Positions 17,278-25,113 of a stretch of DNA of 45,200 nt are shown piece after piece. Position 1 is the stretch's first letter. Each line of letters begins with the position of its first letter. The DNA comes from an uncultured Lachnospiraceae bacterium (GTDB lineage: Bacteria; Bacillota; Clostridia; Lachnospirales; Lachnospiraceae): assembly GCA_910588845.1 (NCBI GenBank), contig CAJURU010000001.1, positions 1 through 45,200 on the forward strand, given 5' to 3'. A program made the translations under genes and the position numbers. The notes under the pieces were generated by a model that was not told the DNA's origin, did no database searches, and worked only from the letters and a program-made list of their open reading frames with translations.

Positions 17278-18210
17278 ATGTCAAATATTTATACATCTGC
17301 CGATCAGTTGATTGGCAAAACACCCCTTTTGGAACTGACGCATATTGAGAAAGCGTATCGTTTAAAAGCAAGAATTCTCGCCAAGCTAGAATACTTTAAC
17401 CCGGCAGGTTCTGTGAAAGACCGCGTTGCAAAGGCGATGATTGATGAAGCTGAGAAAACTGGCAAATTGGCGCCGGGTTCTGTCATTATCGAACCTACTT
17501 CCGGCAACACAGGCATCGGTTTGGCAGCCGTCGCCGCTGCGAGAGGTTACAGGATTATCATTGTCATGCCTGAAACTATGTCTGTGGAACGCCGCCAGAT
17601 TATGAAAGCTTACGGTGCGGAATTGGTGCTTACCGAGGGTGCAAAAGGTATGAAAGGCGCTATTGCCAAGGCGGAAGAACTCGCGCAGGAGATTGCAGAT
17701 AGTTTTATTCCGGGACAGTTCGTTAATCCGGCCAATCCACAGGTGCACAGAGAGAGCACAGGTCCTGAAATTCTTGAGGACACGGACGGAGAGGTGGATA
17801 TCTTTGTTGCCGGTGTAGGAACCGGCGGCACCGTAACCGGCGTCGGTGAATACCTGAAATCAAAGAATCCTGCTGTCAAAGTAATTGCCGTAGAGCCCGC
17901 TGATTCGGCTGTACTTTCTACCGGTGTGGCAGGGGCGCACAAGATTCAGGGTATTGGCGCTGGATTTGTTCCTGATATACTGAATACGGATATCTATGAT
18001 GAGATAATTCCTATCTCCAACGAGGACGCATTTGCAACGGGAAAGCTGATTGGCAAGAGCGAAGGCGTTCTGGTAGGCATTTCTTCTGGTGCGGCGGTTT
18101 TCGCTGCAATAGAGCTTGCAAAGCGGCCCGAAAATGAAGGAAAAACAATTGTGGTACTTTTACCCGATACCGGAGACCGATATTTATCCACACCGTTGTT
18201 TGCAGAGTAG
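17278..18210 (+). CDS. cysK: cysteine synthase A (O-acetylserine sulfhydrylase)
   Basis: The 310-residue product is the usual length. It condenses O-acetylserine with sulfide to give cysteine. PLP Lys47 sits in NPAGSVKDR; PTSGNTGIGLAAVAAARGY and GTGGTVTGVGEYLK bind substrate and phosphate; GISSGAAVFAA is near the C-terminus. The ATG at 17278 follows GGGAGG with good spacing. An Rrf2-type regulator gene follows, separated by a possible terminator. Confidence 0.95.
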   Translation: MSNIYTSADQLIGKTPLLELTHIEKAYRLKARILAKLEYFNPAGSVKDRVAKAMIDEAEKTGKLAPGSVIIEPTSGNTGIGLAAVAAARGYRIIIVMPETMSVERRQIMKAYGAELVLTEGAKGMKGAIAKAEELAQEIADSFIPGQFVNPANPQVHRESTGPEILEDTDGEVDIFVAGVGTGGTVTGVGEYLKSKNPAVKVIAVEPADSAVLSTGVAGAHKIQGIGAGFVPDILNTDIYDEIIPISNEDAFATGKLIGKSEGVLVGISSGAAVFAAIELAKRPENEGKTIVVLLPDTGDRYLSTPLFAE

Positions 18211-18218
18211 GAGAAAGC

Positions 18219-18299
18219 GCCGCTGCCTGTTATTTACACCAGGGTCAAATCCCTCCTTGTTTGCAGCGGGGGATTTGCTCTGCTTGCAGCGGCCTTTTA
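18219..18299 (+). terminator. possible branched terminator between cysK and the rrf2 gene
   Basis: GCCGCTGC (18219-18226) pairs with GCAGCGGC (18286-18293), followed by CTTTT. Inside, GGGTCAAATCCC can also fold. The loop is long and the T-run short, so termination may be partial and the regulator may be read from the metY promoter. Confidence 0.45.
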
Positions 18300-18337
18300 G
18301 GAATAAGGAACATAATTATTTATGGGAGGTGGCCGAT

Positions 18338-18739
18338 ATGATGATTTCAACAAAAGGAAGATATGCGCTTCGGGTGCTGATTGATTTGGCAGAGAATTAT
18401 GGAAAGGGATATGTGCCCATGAAAGAGGTAGCAGAAAGGCAAAATATCTCCTTAAAATATTTGGAACGCATTCTTCCTGTTTTGACAAAAAATAAGCTGA
18501 TCGAAGGACTTCAGGGAAAAGGCGGCGGTTACCGCTTGACGGCTGAACCGGATAAATGCCGCGTAGGGGATATTCTGCGCCTTACGGAGGGAGAACTTGC
18601 GCCGGTGGCTTGCCTCAGCTGTGATATAAATACATGTGAGCGCGCCCAAACCTGTAAAACGCTGCCGATGTGGTCAGAGTTTTACAAACTTACAAACGTA
18701 TATTTTGATGGAATCACATTAGCAGATTTGATGGAATAA
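18338..18739 (+). CDS. Rrf2-family transcriptional regulator (CymR/IscR-like)
   Basis: The 133-residue protein is typical Rrf2: winged helix MISTKGRYALRVLIDLAENY with ISLKYLERILPVLTKNKLIE, and wing GKGGGYRLT. Four cysteines at 92, 95, 100 and 106 (CLSCDINTCERAQTC) sit where IscR carries its iron-sulfur ligands; CymR lacks such a cluster. Its position after metY-cysK suggests control of sulfur assimilation, as CymR does in Bacillus, perhaps with cluster sensing. The ATG at 18338 follows GGGAGG; longer upstream frames have no such site. Confidence 0.85.
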   Translation: MMISTKGRYALRVLIDLAENYGKGYVPMKEVAERQNISLKYLERILPVLTKNKLIEGLQGKGGGYRLTAEPDKCRVGDILRLTEGELAPVACLSCDINTCERAQTCKTLPMWSEFYKLTNVYFDGITLADLME

Positions 18740-18799
18740 TTCGCCGGCAAAGATGATTGGAAAAGATTGTTTTTGCGGATAGGTGGAGGAGTAATTTGC

Positions 18800-18844
18800 A
18801 TGAAGACATCATATAAGCGCTATGGATATATAGATTATATATGA
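18800..18844 (+). CDS. possible 14-codon leader peptide, Tyr-rich
   Basis: ATG at 18800 follows GGTGGAGGAG and encodes MKTSYKRYGYIDYI before TGA. The stop is directly followed by GAGGAGA, the ribosome binding site of the DHFR-like gene, so translation may be coupled. Four of 14 residues are Tyr. It could be a leader, or the leftover start of a lost gene. Confidence 0.3.
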   Translation: MKTSYKRYGYIDYI

Positions 18845-18858
18845 GGAGATAAAGAAGT

Positions 18859-19389
18859 ATGAGAAAAATTAGTCTATTTATTGCGATGAGCCTTGACGGA
18901 TATATTGCCGATAGTAAGGGCAGTGTCGATTGGCTGAGAGGTCAAGGTAACGATAATGAAAATATCGACACTTACTCTGAGTTTGTAAAAAACATTGATA
19001 CTATTCTGATGGGATGGAATACTTACCATCAAGTTGTTACTGAACTTTCTCCCAAAGAGTGGATATACAATGATTTTACAACTTACGTTATTACACATAA
19101 TGAGCATACTTCCTCTGAAAAAGTTCAGTTTGTAAATATAAATCCTGTTGATTTGGTAAAAAGGCTAAAAGAAGAAAAGGGAAAGGGTATTTGGATATGT
19201 GGTGGAGCTAATCTCATCCAACAGTTAGTAATAGCAGATTTCATTGACTGCTATTACATTACGATTGTTCCAACACTATTAGGTTCTGGTATTCGTCTTT
19301 TTGGAAAAGCGGAACATGAGATTAAGTTAAAATTGTTAAATACACAGTCATATAATGGTATGACAGATCTAATCTTTACACGAAGGTAA
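18859..19389 (+). CDS. dihydrofolate reductase-like protein (RibD C-terminal fold)
   Basis: The 176-residue product matches the YwjB/YyaP-type family: MRKISLFIAMSLDGYIAD, GSVDWLRGQG, DTILMGWNTYHQV, YVITHNEHTSS, GKGIWICGGANLIQQLV and TIVPTLLGSGIRLF. The NADPH-binding fold is clear, but members of this family are mostly uncharacterised and need not reduce dihydrofolate. The gene is more AT-rich than metY and cysK and begins the accessory region, which suggests recent acquisition. The start follows GAGGAGA. Confidence 0.85.
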   Translation: MRKISLFIAMSLDGYIADSKGSVDWLRGQGNDNENIDTYSEFVKNIDTILMGWNTYHQVVTELSPKEWIYNDFTTYVITHNEHTSSEKVQFVNINPVDLVKRLKEEKGKGIWICGGANLIQQLVIADFIDCYYITIVPTLLGSGIRLFGKAEHEIKLKLLNTQSYNGMTDLIFTRR

Positions 19390-19664
19390 CTAGACGGAAT
19401 TGACAGAGGGGAAATCTGGCCTCGGCTGCCTGGTAAAAGTGAGGATATTTTAGTATCATAGGATAATGGAAGAATATTAAAAAGTACAGAACGAATGTTC
19501 AAACTTGTATTGCTATCCTGGAAAACACTCACAATTCCGTCACCGTCAAACTGTCGTGTATATCTGCCCAAATACCAAATTGTTTGAATAACGTCACCCT
19601 CTTGTCGTAGTTCTAGCATTCGCCCTATTTCAGTTCTAATTGAAAACACATCCATTTTGTTCAC
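19390..19664 (-). other. uncertain open frame between the DHFR-like gene and the wHTH fragment
   Basis: On the minus strand a frame opens at 19664 (MNKMDVFSIRTEIGRMLELR, then YLGRYTRQFDGDGIVSVFQD) and runs on through the antisense of the DHFR-like gene. Only the first 60 or so residues look protein-like. A LexA-like box lies inside it. I do not recognise it; it may be a fragment of a mobile-element gene. Confidence 0.2.
19489..19500. promoter_or_regulatory. LexA-like box 1
   Basis: GAAC-GAAT-GTTC, a perfect symmetric Firmicutes LexA/DinR core. The flanks (AAAGTACA before it) resemble those of the second box at 21907. No intact SOS gene lies immediately next to it. Confidence 0.5.
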
Positions 19665-19670
19665 CTTGTA

Positions 19671-19919
19671 CTATGCCTTATTATATCGTGTTGCCCTCGA
19701 TTTGCCGATTCGTTTTATCGTACCGCTTTTCACCAGAGCGCCAAGAACAGCTTCAACGGTAGTTGGGCTTACATCGGAAAGAATCTTACATATCTTCGCT
19801 TTGGAAAGCGGCGTCAGACTATTTAATATCGTAGCCTCAACACGGGCTTTCTTTGTAATCTTTTTTCCGTGAACAACAGCGAAACGTTTATCAAGTTCAT
19901 TATAACACATATAAAGCAT
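19671..19919 (-). pseudogene. winged-helix C-terminal fragment, possibly of a Fic-type protein
   Basis: The 82-residue frame encodes a compact winged helix (LSKAKICKILSDVSPTTVEA, then VKSGTIKRIGKSRATRYNKA). This resembles the C-terminal DNA-binding tail of Fic-family and similar multi-domain proteins, where GKGRATRY-like endings are common. Everything upstream is replaced by the transposase relic, so the fragment seems to have been cut by insertion. Family identity is tentative; a small stand-alone regulator is also possible. Confidence 0.4.
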
Positions 19920-19929
19920 AGATAAAAAA

Positions 19930-20650
19930 TTTTCGATACTTCATTCGGTGTTTTCCAGCCAAGCGGCCGCATAGGAAAGTGATTGTAATCTCTGCGGTTA
20001 TACGCTTTTGGCCGTTTTGCGAAGTCATCAAAGGAATAAAAAATATGGGTGGCATAAAACCGCTCATTGTCCTTTCGGTGGCTTCTTTCCACTTTGCCAT
20101 TATGTCTTGGTGTAAAAGGGCGTATCAGCTTGTGACCTATGCCATGCTCCTTTAGGCGCGCCTGAAAAAAGGGCCAGTTTATCAGAACCGCCATAGGGAC
20201 TGAAACGTTTGGTAAATTCCTGCCCATTGTCGGTCTGCACGCATTCTATGGGGCATGGGAACATACTTGGGATTTTCGGGTTTCACAACCATGATGCCAT
20301 GGGAACATACTTGGGATTTTCGGGTTTCACAACCATGATGCCATGTCTGCACAGGAAGCAGTACAGGCCGGAAATAGAGCGCGTATATCCACGCTGCCTA
20401 AATTTAACCCAGAAAATAACCAGACCAGTATAGGATTACGCCTGCGCATATCGGTAATAAGTTTGATCTCTTGGGGCGTATGCTGGTTGGGATGATGGTG
20501 AGGCCTGCGTGATCTGTCGCGAAGAGATTCGATAGAGCCGTCATAACGACGTTTCCAGCGATAGATATACTGTCGGTTGGTTTTATATTTAATGGCAGCG
20601 ATACTTCGTCGCTTGTAACAATTTCCTCAATGGCATTAGAACTTTTAATT
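19930..20650 (-). pseudogene. IS481-type transposase relic
   Basis: Read on the minus strand, pieces in several frames give TNRQYIYRWKRRYDGSIESL (HTH), HTPQEIKLITDMRRRNP, ECVQTDNGQEFTKRFSPYGG (integrase core with DNGQEF), then GIGHKLIRPFTPRHNGKVER and MRPLGWKTPNEV. These are hallmarks of IS481/IS3-like DDE transposases. An extra T in the T-run near 20170 shifts the frame, a 44-bp tandem duplication interrupts the core (20254-20341), and other shifts occur upstream. No terminal inverted repeats could be identified with confidence. Confidence 0.8.
20254..20341. repeat. 44-bp tandem duplication inside the transposase relic
   Basis: Two exact 44-base copies (20254-20297 and 20298-20341), each starting CATGGGAACATACTTGGG. 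The unit is not a multiple of three, so it also breaks the transposase frame. Confidence 0.9.
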
Positions 20651-20951
20651 TATTTTACCTTTGCAATGCCTTGTGCCTTACTTTTGGGCTATAGTATTCC
20701 AGTATCCACCTGTTAAAGTGAAACGACCACGGCAATCAGCGGCCAGGCAATACACCGGAACGATGGCACTATTAAATTTTGTCGTTTATGAAACATTCTC
20801 CTTTTTTCGATAATGTTCTCGCCATATTTCAACTTGGAAAAGGAATTGAATAAATGACGGCAAATGCTCGAACCCCTTGAAAATAAAGGCTTTTTGCGTC
20901 TGAAGGCAGGGAATGGACAAGACGCTGGGAGAATGATATTCCGGCATATAT
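20651..20951. other. intergenic stretch with no recognisable feature
   Basis: About 300 bases between the transposase relic and the recombinase fragment. I see no supported gene or strong hairpin. The last 80 bases may encode out-of-frame remains of the recombinase N-terminus. Confidence 0.4.
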
Positions 20952-21794
20952 GTGGTATATACCAGCCTAAAAGTGAAAGACTTTATGCTATTCTGGCTTG
21001 AAAAAGAGATGCGTCCACGCATTACAAGCGGCTCTTATAAAACTTATTCCAATATTGTGAATAACCATGTGATTCCAGCGATGGGCAACATCAGAATGAT
21101 GGAAATCAAACGGAGCCATATCCAGAGCCTTTATTATGAAGAAGCGGCGGCTTCCGTTTCTATCGCAAGATTGGTAAAAACGGTGATGAATACGTCCATG
21201 CAGTATGCTGTGAATAAGAAAATCATTTCCATAAATCCAACGATTGATGTGGCTTTGCCAAAGCAGGTAGAGAAGAAAACCTACCACACCCGGAACATTG
21301 ATACAAAAAAGACGCTGAATACGGAGCAGGTTTTAACGCTCATTGAAGCGAGCAGGGAAACGCCAATCCATATGCAGGTACTTTTTGCAGTGCTGTTGGG
21401 ATTGAGGCGGTGTGAAATCAATGGGGTAAAATATTCGGATATAGATTATATCAATCGGACATTGAAAGTGCAGCGGCAGTTAGGCAAGAAACCAAACACG
21501 ACCGCCGAGGACTTCCCGGCTAAGACGTTTACAAAGCAGGAAATTGGATTGAAAACGCCGTCCAGCTACCGAACCATCCCCATACCGGATTATGTGTTTG
21601 AAGCTATTTTGGAAGAGAGAAAAGTGTATGAGAAGAACCGTAGAAGGAGGTCAGGCACATTTCAGGATTTGGATTATATCTGCTGTTCCACCTATGGGCG
21701 TCCGAGAAGCAAGGATTTTCACTGGAGGCATTATAAGAAGCTGCTGGAGGACAATGGACTGCCCGATATAAGGTGGCATGATTTGAGAAAGTGA
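20952..21794 (+). pseudogene. truncated tyrosine recombinase (phage/ICE integrase)
   Basis: The frame contains the SAM-like core-binding domain (KVKDFMLFWLEKEMRPRITS...YSNIVNNHVIPAMGNIRMME) and most of the catalytic domain: GLRRCEINGVKYSDIDY with the first Arg, KTPSSYRTIPIPDYVFEAIL, and DIRWHDLRK with the HxxR box. A TGA follows that box at once, so the second His and the nucleophilic Tyr are lost. The N-terminal DNA-binding arm is also missing. The fragment marks an old integrative element. It has no convincing start codon or ribosome binding site. Confidence 0.85.
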
Positions 21795-21906
21795 AAGCGG
21801 TACAGATTTTTCAGAAGATAATTATATAGAACAAATCAGTGAATTTCTTGCATGAAACTAAGATACTGGCATAACTGAATGGCATAAAAAGATATAAAAA
21901 AGCACA

Positions 21907-21957
21907 GAACAAAAGTTCGATTTTGGTCTGTACTTTTTTTGACTTATGTGTTATAAT
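21907..21957 (+). promoter_or_regulatory. LexA-like box 2 with a nearby -10 element
   Basis: GAAC-AAAA-GTTC at 21907-21918 is a perfect symmetric LexA core. A TATAAT follows at 21952-21957, with only a weak -35 candidate 17 bases before it. The box also lies inside a hairpin (AAAGCACAGAACAAAA against TTTTGGTCTGTACTTT) followed by T-rich sequence, so it could alternatively be the terminator of the lost element. The next coding sequence is the truncated uvrB copy, a classic SOS gene, about 300 bases on. Confidence 0.45.
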
Positions 21958-22032
21958 GAAAAACCAAATGACTGGATAATACTATCTGTACTGGTTGGTG
22001 TTATTCAGTGTTGTTTCGTTTCAAAAATACGG

Positions 22033-22127
22033 TTTTGTGACCTTCATTCGTGTAATTGCTATTTTAACGCTTATCCGCCAGCTTTGCAAGCCCAAATTAC
22101 ACGAATCGAAAACTGAATTACACGAAT
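22033..22127 (+). repeat. three-box repeat upstream of the truncated uvrB copy
   Basis: TTTTGTGACCTTC leads into ATTCGTGTAATT (22046-22057). This is the exact inverse of two downstream boxes AATTACACGAAT at 22095-22106 and 22116-22127, spaced 21 bases apart. The same layout recurs at 24972-25063 before the second uvrB start although intervening sequence differs. It could be an operator with boxes on one DNA face, or an RNA stem with two alternative partners. Confidence 0.7.
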
Positions 22128-22259
22128 TTCGGGCGAATAAGCAAACTTTTTGCGCGGTAACAATGAGGAAAATGCCCTGCTTGCAGGAGCATTTGACGAA
22201 TGTCGCGATAACGAGAAAACTTGTTTTCGAGTGTCCGGTCACAAATTGGAGGTTTTCAT

Positions 22260-22532
22260 ATGCCAGAGTTCAAATTACAAGCCCCCTACAAGCCCACAGG
22301 CGACCAGCCGCAGGCCATCGCCGAGCTGGTCAAAGGCTTCAAAGAGGGCAACCAATTCCAGACTTTACTAGGGGTTACGGGTTCCGGCAAGACATTTACG
22401 ATGGCGAATGTCATTCAGGAATTGCAGAAGCCGACGCTGGTCATCGCCCACAACAAGACGCTTGCGGCGCAGCTCTACGGAGAATTCAAGGAGATGTTCC
22501 CGGAGAATGCGGTGGAGTATTTTGTGTCCTAA
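22260..22532 (+). pseudogene. uvrB 5' fragment (first 90 codons)
   Basis: The ATG at 22260, after TTGGAGG, opens MPEFKLQAPYKPTGDQPQAI and continues through the Walker A motif GVTGSGKTFT to ENAVEYFVS, then TAA. Compared with the full-length gene from 25192 it is closely similar, with scattered, mostly third-position changes. It stops exactly where the conserved YYDYYQPEAY beta-hairpin should begin. It keeps a ribosome binding site and may be translated into a 90-residue fragment lacking the DNA-binding hairpin and motor domain 2. Confidence 0.9.
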
Positions 22533-22646
22533 TTTGGGGACAGGGTGAAAACCGCATTATTTCGTGTTATTTGGTGCTGATTGTACCGTATTTTGTGGAT
22601 GAAATGGGGGAATATGGACGAAATAACACTAGGCGGATGGGTGGAG

Positions 22647-22670
22647 TTTGTGACCTGAATTTGTGTAATG
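22647..22670 (+). repeat. partial third copy of the uvrB-upstream repeat
   Basis: TTTGTGACCTGAATTTGTGT followed by AATG matches the lead of the three-box repeat (TTTGTGACCTTCATTCGTGT) at most positions. With the copy at 24972 it flanks the DUF4062-yhcG cargo as a direct repeat. The two downstream boxes are absent. Confidence 0.55.
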
Positions 22671-22788
22671 GATAAAAGAACATAAAGTAGCATTATATGA
22701 AATTGGAAATTTAAAACATTAATGAAAAAGATTATGTGGGTTTTAGAAAAAAGTAAACAGAAATGATAAAGAGGGGGAGAAAAAGTAG

Positions 22789-23770
22789 ATGAATAATAAG
22801 AAATACCAAGTGTTTATCAGTTCAACATATGCAGATTTGACAGAGGAGCGCAAAAAGATTCTTGATGTGCTTTTTATGGCAGACTGTATTCCGGCAGGAA
22901 TGGAAGCATTTGTAGCAGCAGATACAGAGCAGTTTGAAGTAATAAAAAAAGGTTATAGATTTATGCGATTATTATGTGTTGATAATCGGTAAGCGTTATG
23001 GTTCTATTCATCCTGGAACAGGGAAGAGCTATACAGAAATGGAATATGATTATGCAATTGAACAGGGTATTCCTGTTTTAGTATTTGCTATTGATGAAAA
23101 CATAGAACTGGCATCGGATAAAGTAGAAACGGATAAAAGTAAAATAGAAAAGTTAAAAATGTTTCGTACAAAAGCAATGACAAATAGATTAGCAAGTATA
23201 TGGGCGACACCAGAGGATTTAACTGGTAAATTAGCAATCTCAATTATGAAGGCAAGAACAGAAATAAAACGTCCAGGATGGCAGCGGGCGGTTGATTTTG
23301 ATGAGGCTTCACTTAGATGAGAAATTATGGAACTGAAAAATGAAAATAAAAAATTAGCAGATGATTTGAAAGCGGCCAGAGAAGAGATTTCTTTTTTGAC
23401 AGAAGAAACAGATATTGCATTTGAAGATTGCGAAGTAAAGATAGAGTATCATTATCAAAGCCAAAGTGGATTGTGGGCGGGAAGTTTAAATGTAAGCTTG
23501 CAGGATTTGTTTATAACGATTGCCACTGAAATGATGGAAGTATCAATTGCTGAGCCTTTGGTAGAAAAAGCAATAAAGGTAAAATTCTTATATGGAAAGA
23601 GAGAAAGCCGCCTTGATGACAAACAATTCGTGAAAAAAATGTTGAATCAATACCGAGCTTTAAATTTAGTGTATTCTTATTGGAATAATGATAATAGAGA
23701 ATTATATTGGGGATTAACAAACAAAGGGCGTAAGGTGAGAGACGACACCATTTTGATTAGAAATAATTAA
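22789..23770 (+). pseudogene. DUF4062 protein gene, disrupted by a frameshift and a stop
   Basis: The start YQVFISSTYADLTEERKKIL is the DUF4062 signature, a TIR/NTase-like fold often found in predicted anti-phage proteins. After VIKK a run of seven A (22944-22950) puts the frame off; removing one A restores IKKVIDLCDYYVLIIGKRYG, which continues at 22976. A TGA at 23318-23320 then interrupts the same frame, and the rest (MELKNENKKLADDLKAAREE coiled coil, then a winged-helix-like C-terminus ending TILIRNN) continues in frame to 23770. One A-run slip plus one nonsense codon separate it from an intact gene of about 327 residues. AT-rich and unlike the flanking core genes. Confidence 0.75.
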
Positions 23771-23828
23771 ATGTTTTTGAAAGTTAGGTGTTGTATAAAG
23801 TAATAAATTATATTTAGAGATAATAAAA

Positions 23829-23862
23829 AATGAATTGGCTACACGCGTGTAGCCAATTCATT
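23829..23862. repeat. 34-bp perfect palindrome in the yhcG leader
   Basis: Two 17-base halves, centre ACACGCGTGT, meet with no spacer. The right end touches the ribosome binding site TTGGAGG of the next gene. There is no T-run. As RNA it would be a very stable hairpin immediately before the initiation region; as DNA it is a good dimeric operator. Confidence 0.85.
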
Positions 23863-23871
23863 GGAGGATGT

Positions 23872-24903
23872 ATGGAAGAAAAAAATGAAGTAATAAAACA
23901 GAAAACAGCGGAGTTAGTAGTACCAGATGAGCAACAATTTTATACGGATGTGTGTTTCATATTACAGCAGGCAAGAGAAAATGCTTATAATAGCGCTAAC
24001 GGAATTATGACATATGCGTATTGGAGCGTAGGACGAAGAATTGTTGAGCAAGAACAATATGGTGAAAAGAAAGCTCGCTATGGTTCTTACTTAATAAAAA
24101 ACCTATCTATCCAGTTGGCAGATAAATTTGGAACAGGATTTTCGATTGCTAATTTAAAAAATTGCCGTCGATTTTATTTGACATTTCCAGAAGACTCATA
24201 TGGATATTCAATAGCTGGTAAAATTCCGTGGTCTCATCTAAGAAGTATAATGCGTATTTCCGATGAAAAGGAAAGAAATTTTTATTTAAATGAAGTTATG
24301 ACTGAAAATTGGTCTGTAAGAGTTTTGGAACGCAATATCAAAAGTGGATATTATAAAAGAATTCTTTCTACACAGTTGCCGGATAAAGAAAATAAAGTAT
24401 TAGAATTTGTGAAAGATCCGTTTGTGCTAGAATTTATGGGAGTTACTCAAAATACCAGTCAATTGGAAAGTGATCTGGAAACAGCAATTATAAATAATCT
24501 TCAGAAATTCCTGCTGGAAATGGGAAAAGGATTTTCTTTTGTAGGTAGACAGATGAGAATATGTACTGAAACAACGGATTTTTATATTGATTTAGTTTTC
24601 TATAATTATATCCTGAAATGTTTCGTAGTTATTGATTTAAAAACAAAAAAGCTGACACATCAGGATATAGGGCAAATGGATATGTATGTCAGGATGTTTG
24701 ATGATCTAAAAAGAAGAGAAGATGATAATCCAACAATAGGTATTATTTTTTGTACGGATAAGGATGAAACAATTGTAAAATATTCTGTGCTACATGAGAG
24801 TCAACAGATATTTGCTTCAAAATATATGACGGTGTTGCCAACGGTAGAAGAATTACAAAGGGAGTTGGAGAGAAATCAGTTGATTTATGAGTGCGATAAG
24901 TAA
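23872..24903 (+). CDS. YhcG/DUF1016-family PD-(D/E)XK nuclease
   Basis: The 343-residue protein has the N-terminal DUF1016 helical domain (ILQQARENAYNSANGIMTYA, YWSVGRRIVEQEQYGEKKAR, FPEDSYGYSIAGKIPWSHLR) and a C-terminal PD-(D/E)XK nuclease (FYIDLVFYNYILKCFVVIDL then KTKKL, about residues 236-262). Related proteins accompany restriction systems or act as accessory nucleases in defence islands. The ATG at 23872 lies after GGAGG; the upstream in-frame ATG at 23830 lies inside the palindrome and is less likely. It is intact while its DUF4062 neighbour is disrupted. AT-rich, so probably acquired. Confidence 0.85.
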   Translation: MEEKNEVIKQKTAELVVPDEQQFYTDVCFILQQARENAYNSANGIMTYAYWSVGRRIVEQEQYGEKKARYGSYLIKNLSIQLADKFGTGFSIANLKNCRRFYLTFPEDSYGYSIAGKIPWSHLRSIMRISDEKERNFYLNEVMTENWSVRVLERNIKSGYYKRILSTQLPDKENKVLEFVKDPFVLEFMGVTQNTSQLESDLETAIINNLQKFLLEMGKGFSFVGRQMRICTETTDFYIDLVFYNYILKCFVVIDLKTKKLTHQDIGQMDMYVRMFDDLKRREDDNPTIGIIFCTDKDETIVKYSVLHESQQIFASKYMTVLPTVEELQRELERNQLIYECDK

Positions 24904-24971
24904 AAGATATTATTAAATCGCATGATACAGAATATGCAACAGACTACTTTGTAAACAGCTATGAATACAAA

Positions 24972-25063
24972 TTTGTGACCTTCATTCGTGTAATTGCAAA
25001 AGTTTGCCTATAGACCAACCCTAAAATGAAAAATTACACGAATTTTTTTGAAATTACACGAAT
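24972..25063 (+). repeat. three-box repeat upstream of full-length uvrB
   Basis: TTTGTGACCTTCATTCGTGT continues into ATTCGTGTAATT (24984-24995), with inverse boxes AATTACACGAAT at 25032-25043 and 25052-25063, 20 bases apart. It is the same architecture as at 22033-22127, while the sequence between boxes is unrelated, so the boxes appear to be what is conserved. Confidence 0.75.
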
Positions 25064-25113
25064 CTTGTGGCTCATAGTAGTCATAACAATTTTGAGAAAG
25101 AAAGGATTTTCAT

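Noticed and set aside
19390..19664. YolD- or UmuC-type SOS gene next to LexA box 1
   Set aside because: The minus-strand frame shows no recognisable polymerase or YolD motif and runs into the antisense of the DHFR-like gene.
22533..25113. Complete integrative element with its own integrase between the uvrB copies
   Set aside because: No recombinase, transposase or relaxase is encoded there; the truncated integrase lies outside the duplicated segment and lacks its catalytic Tyr.
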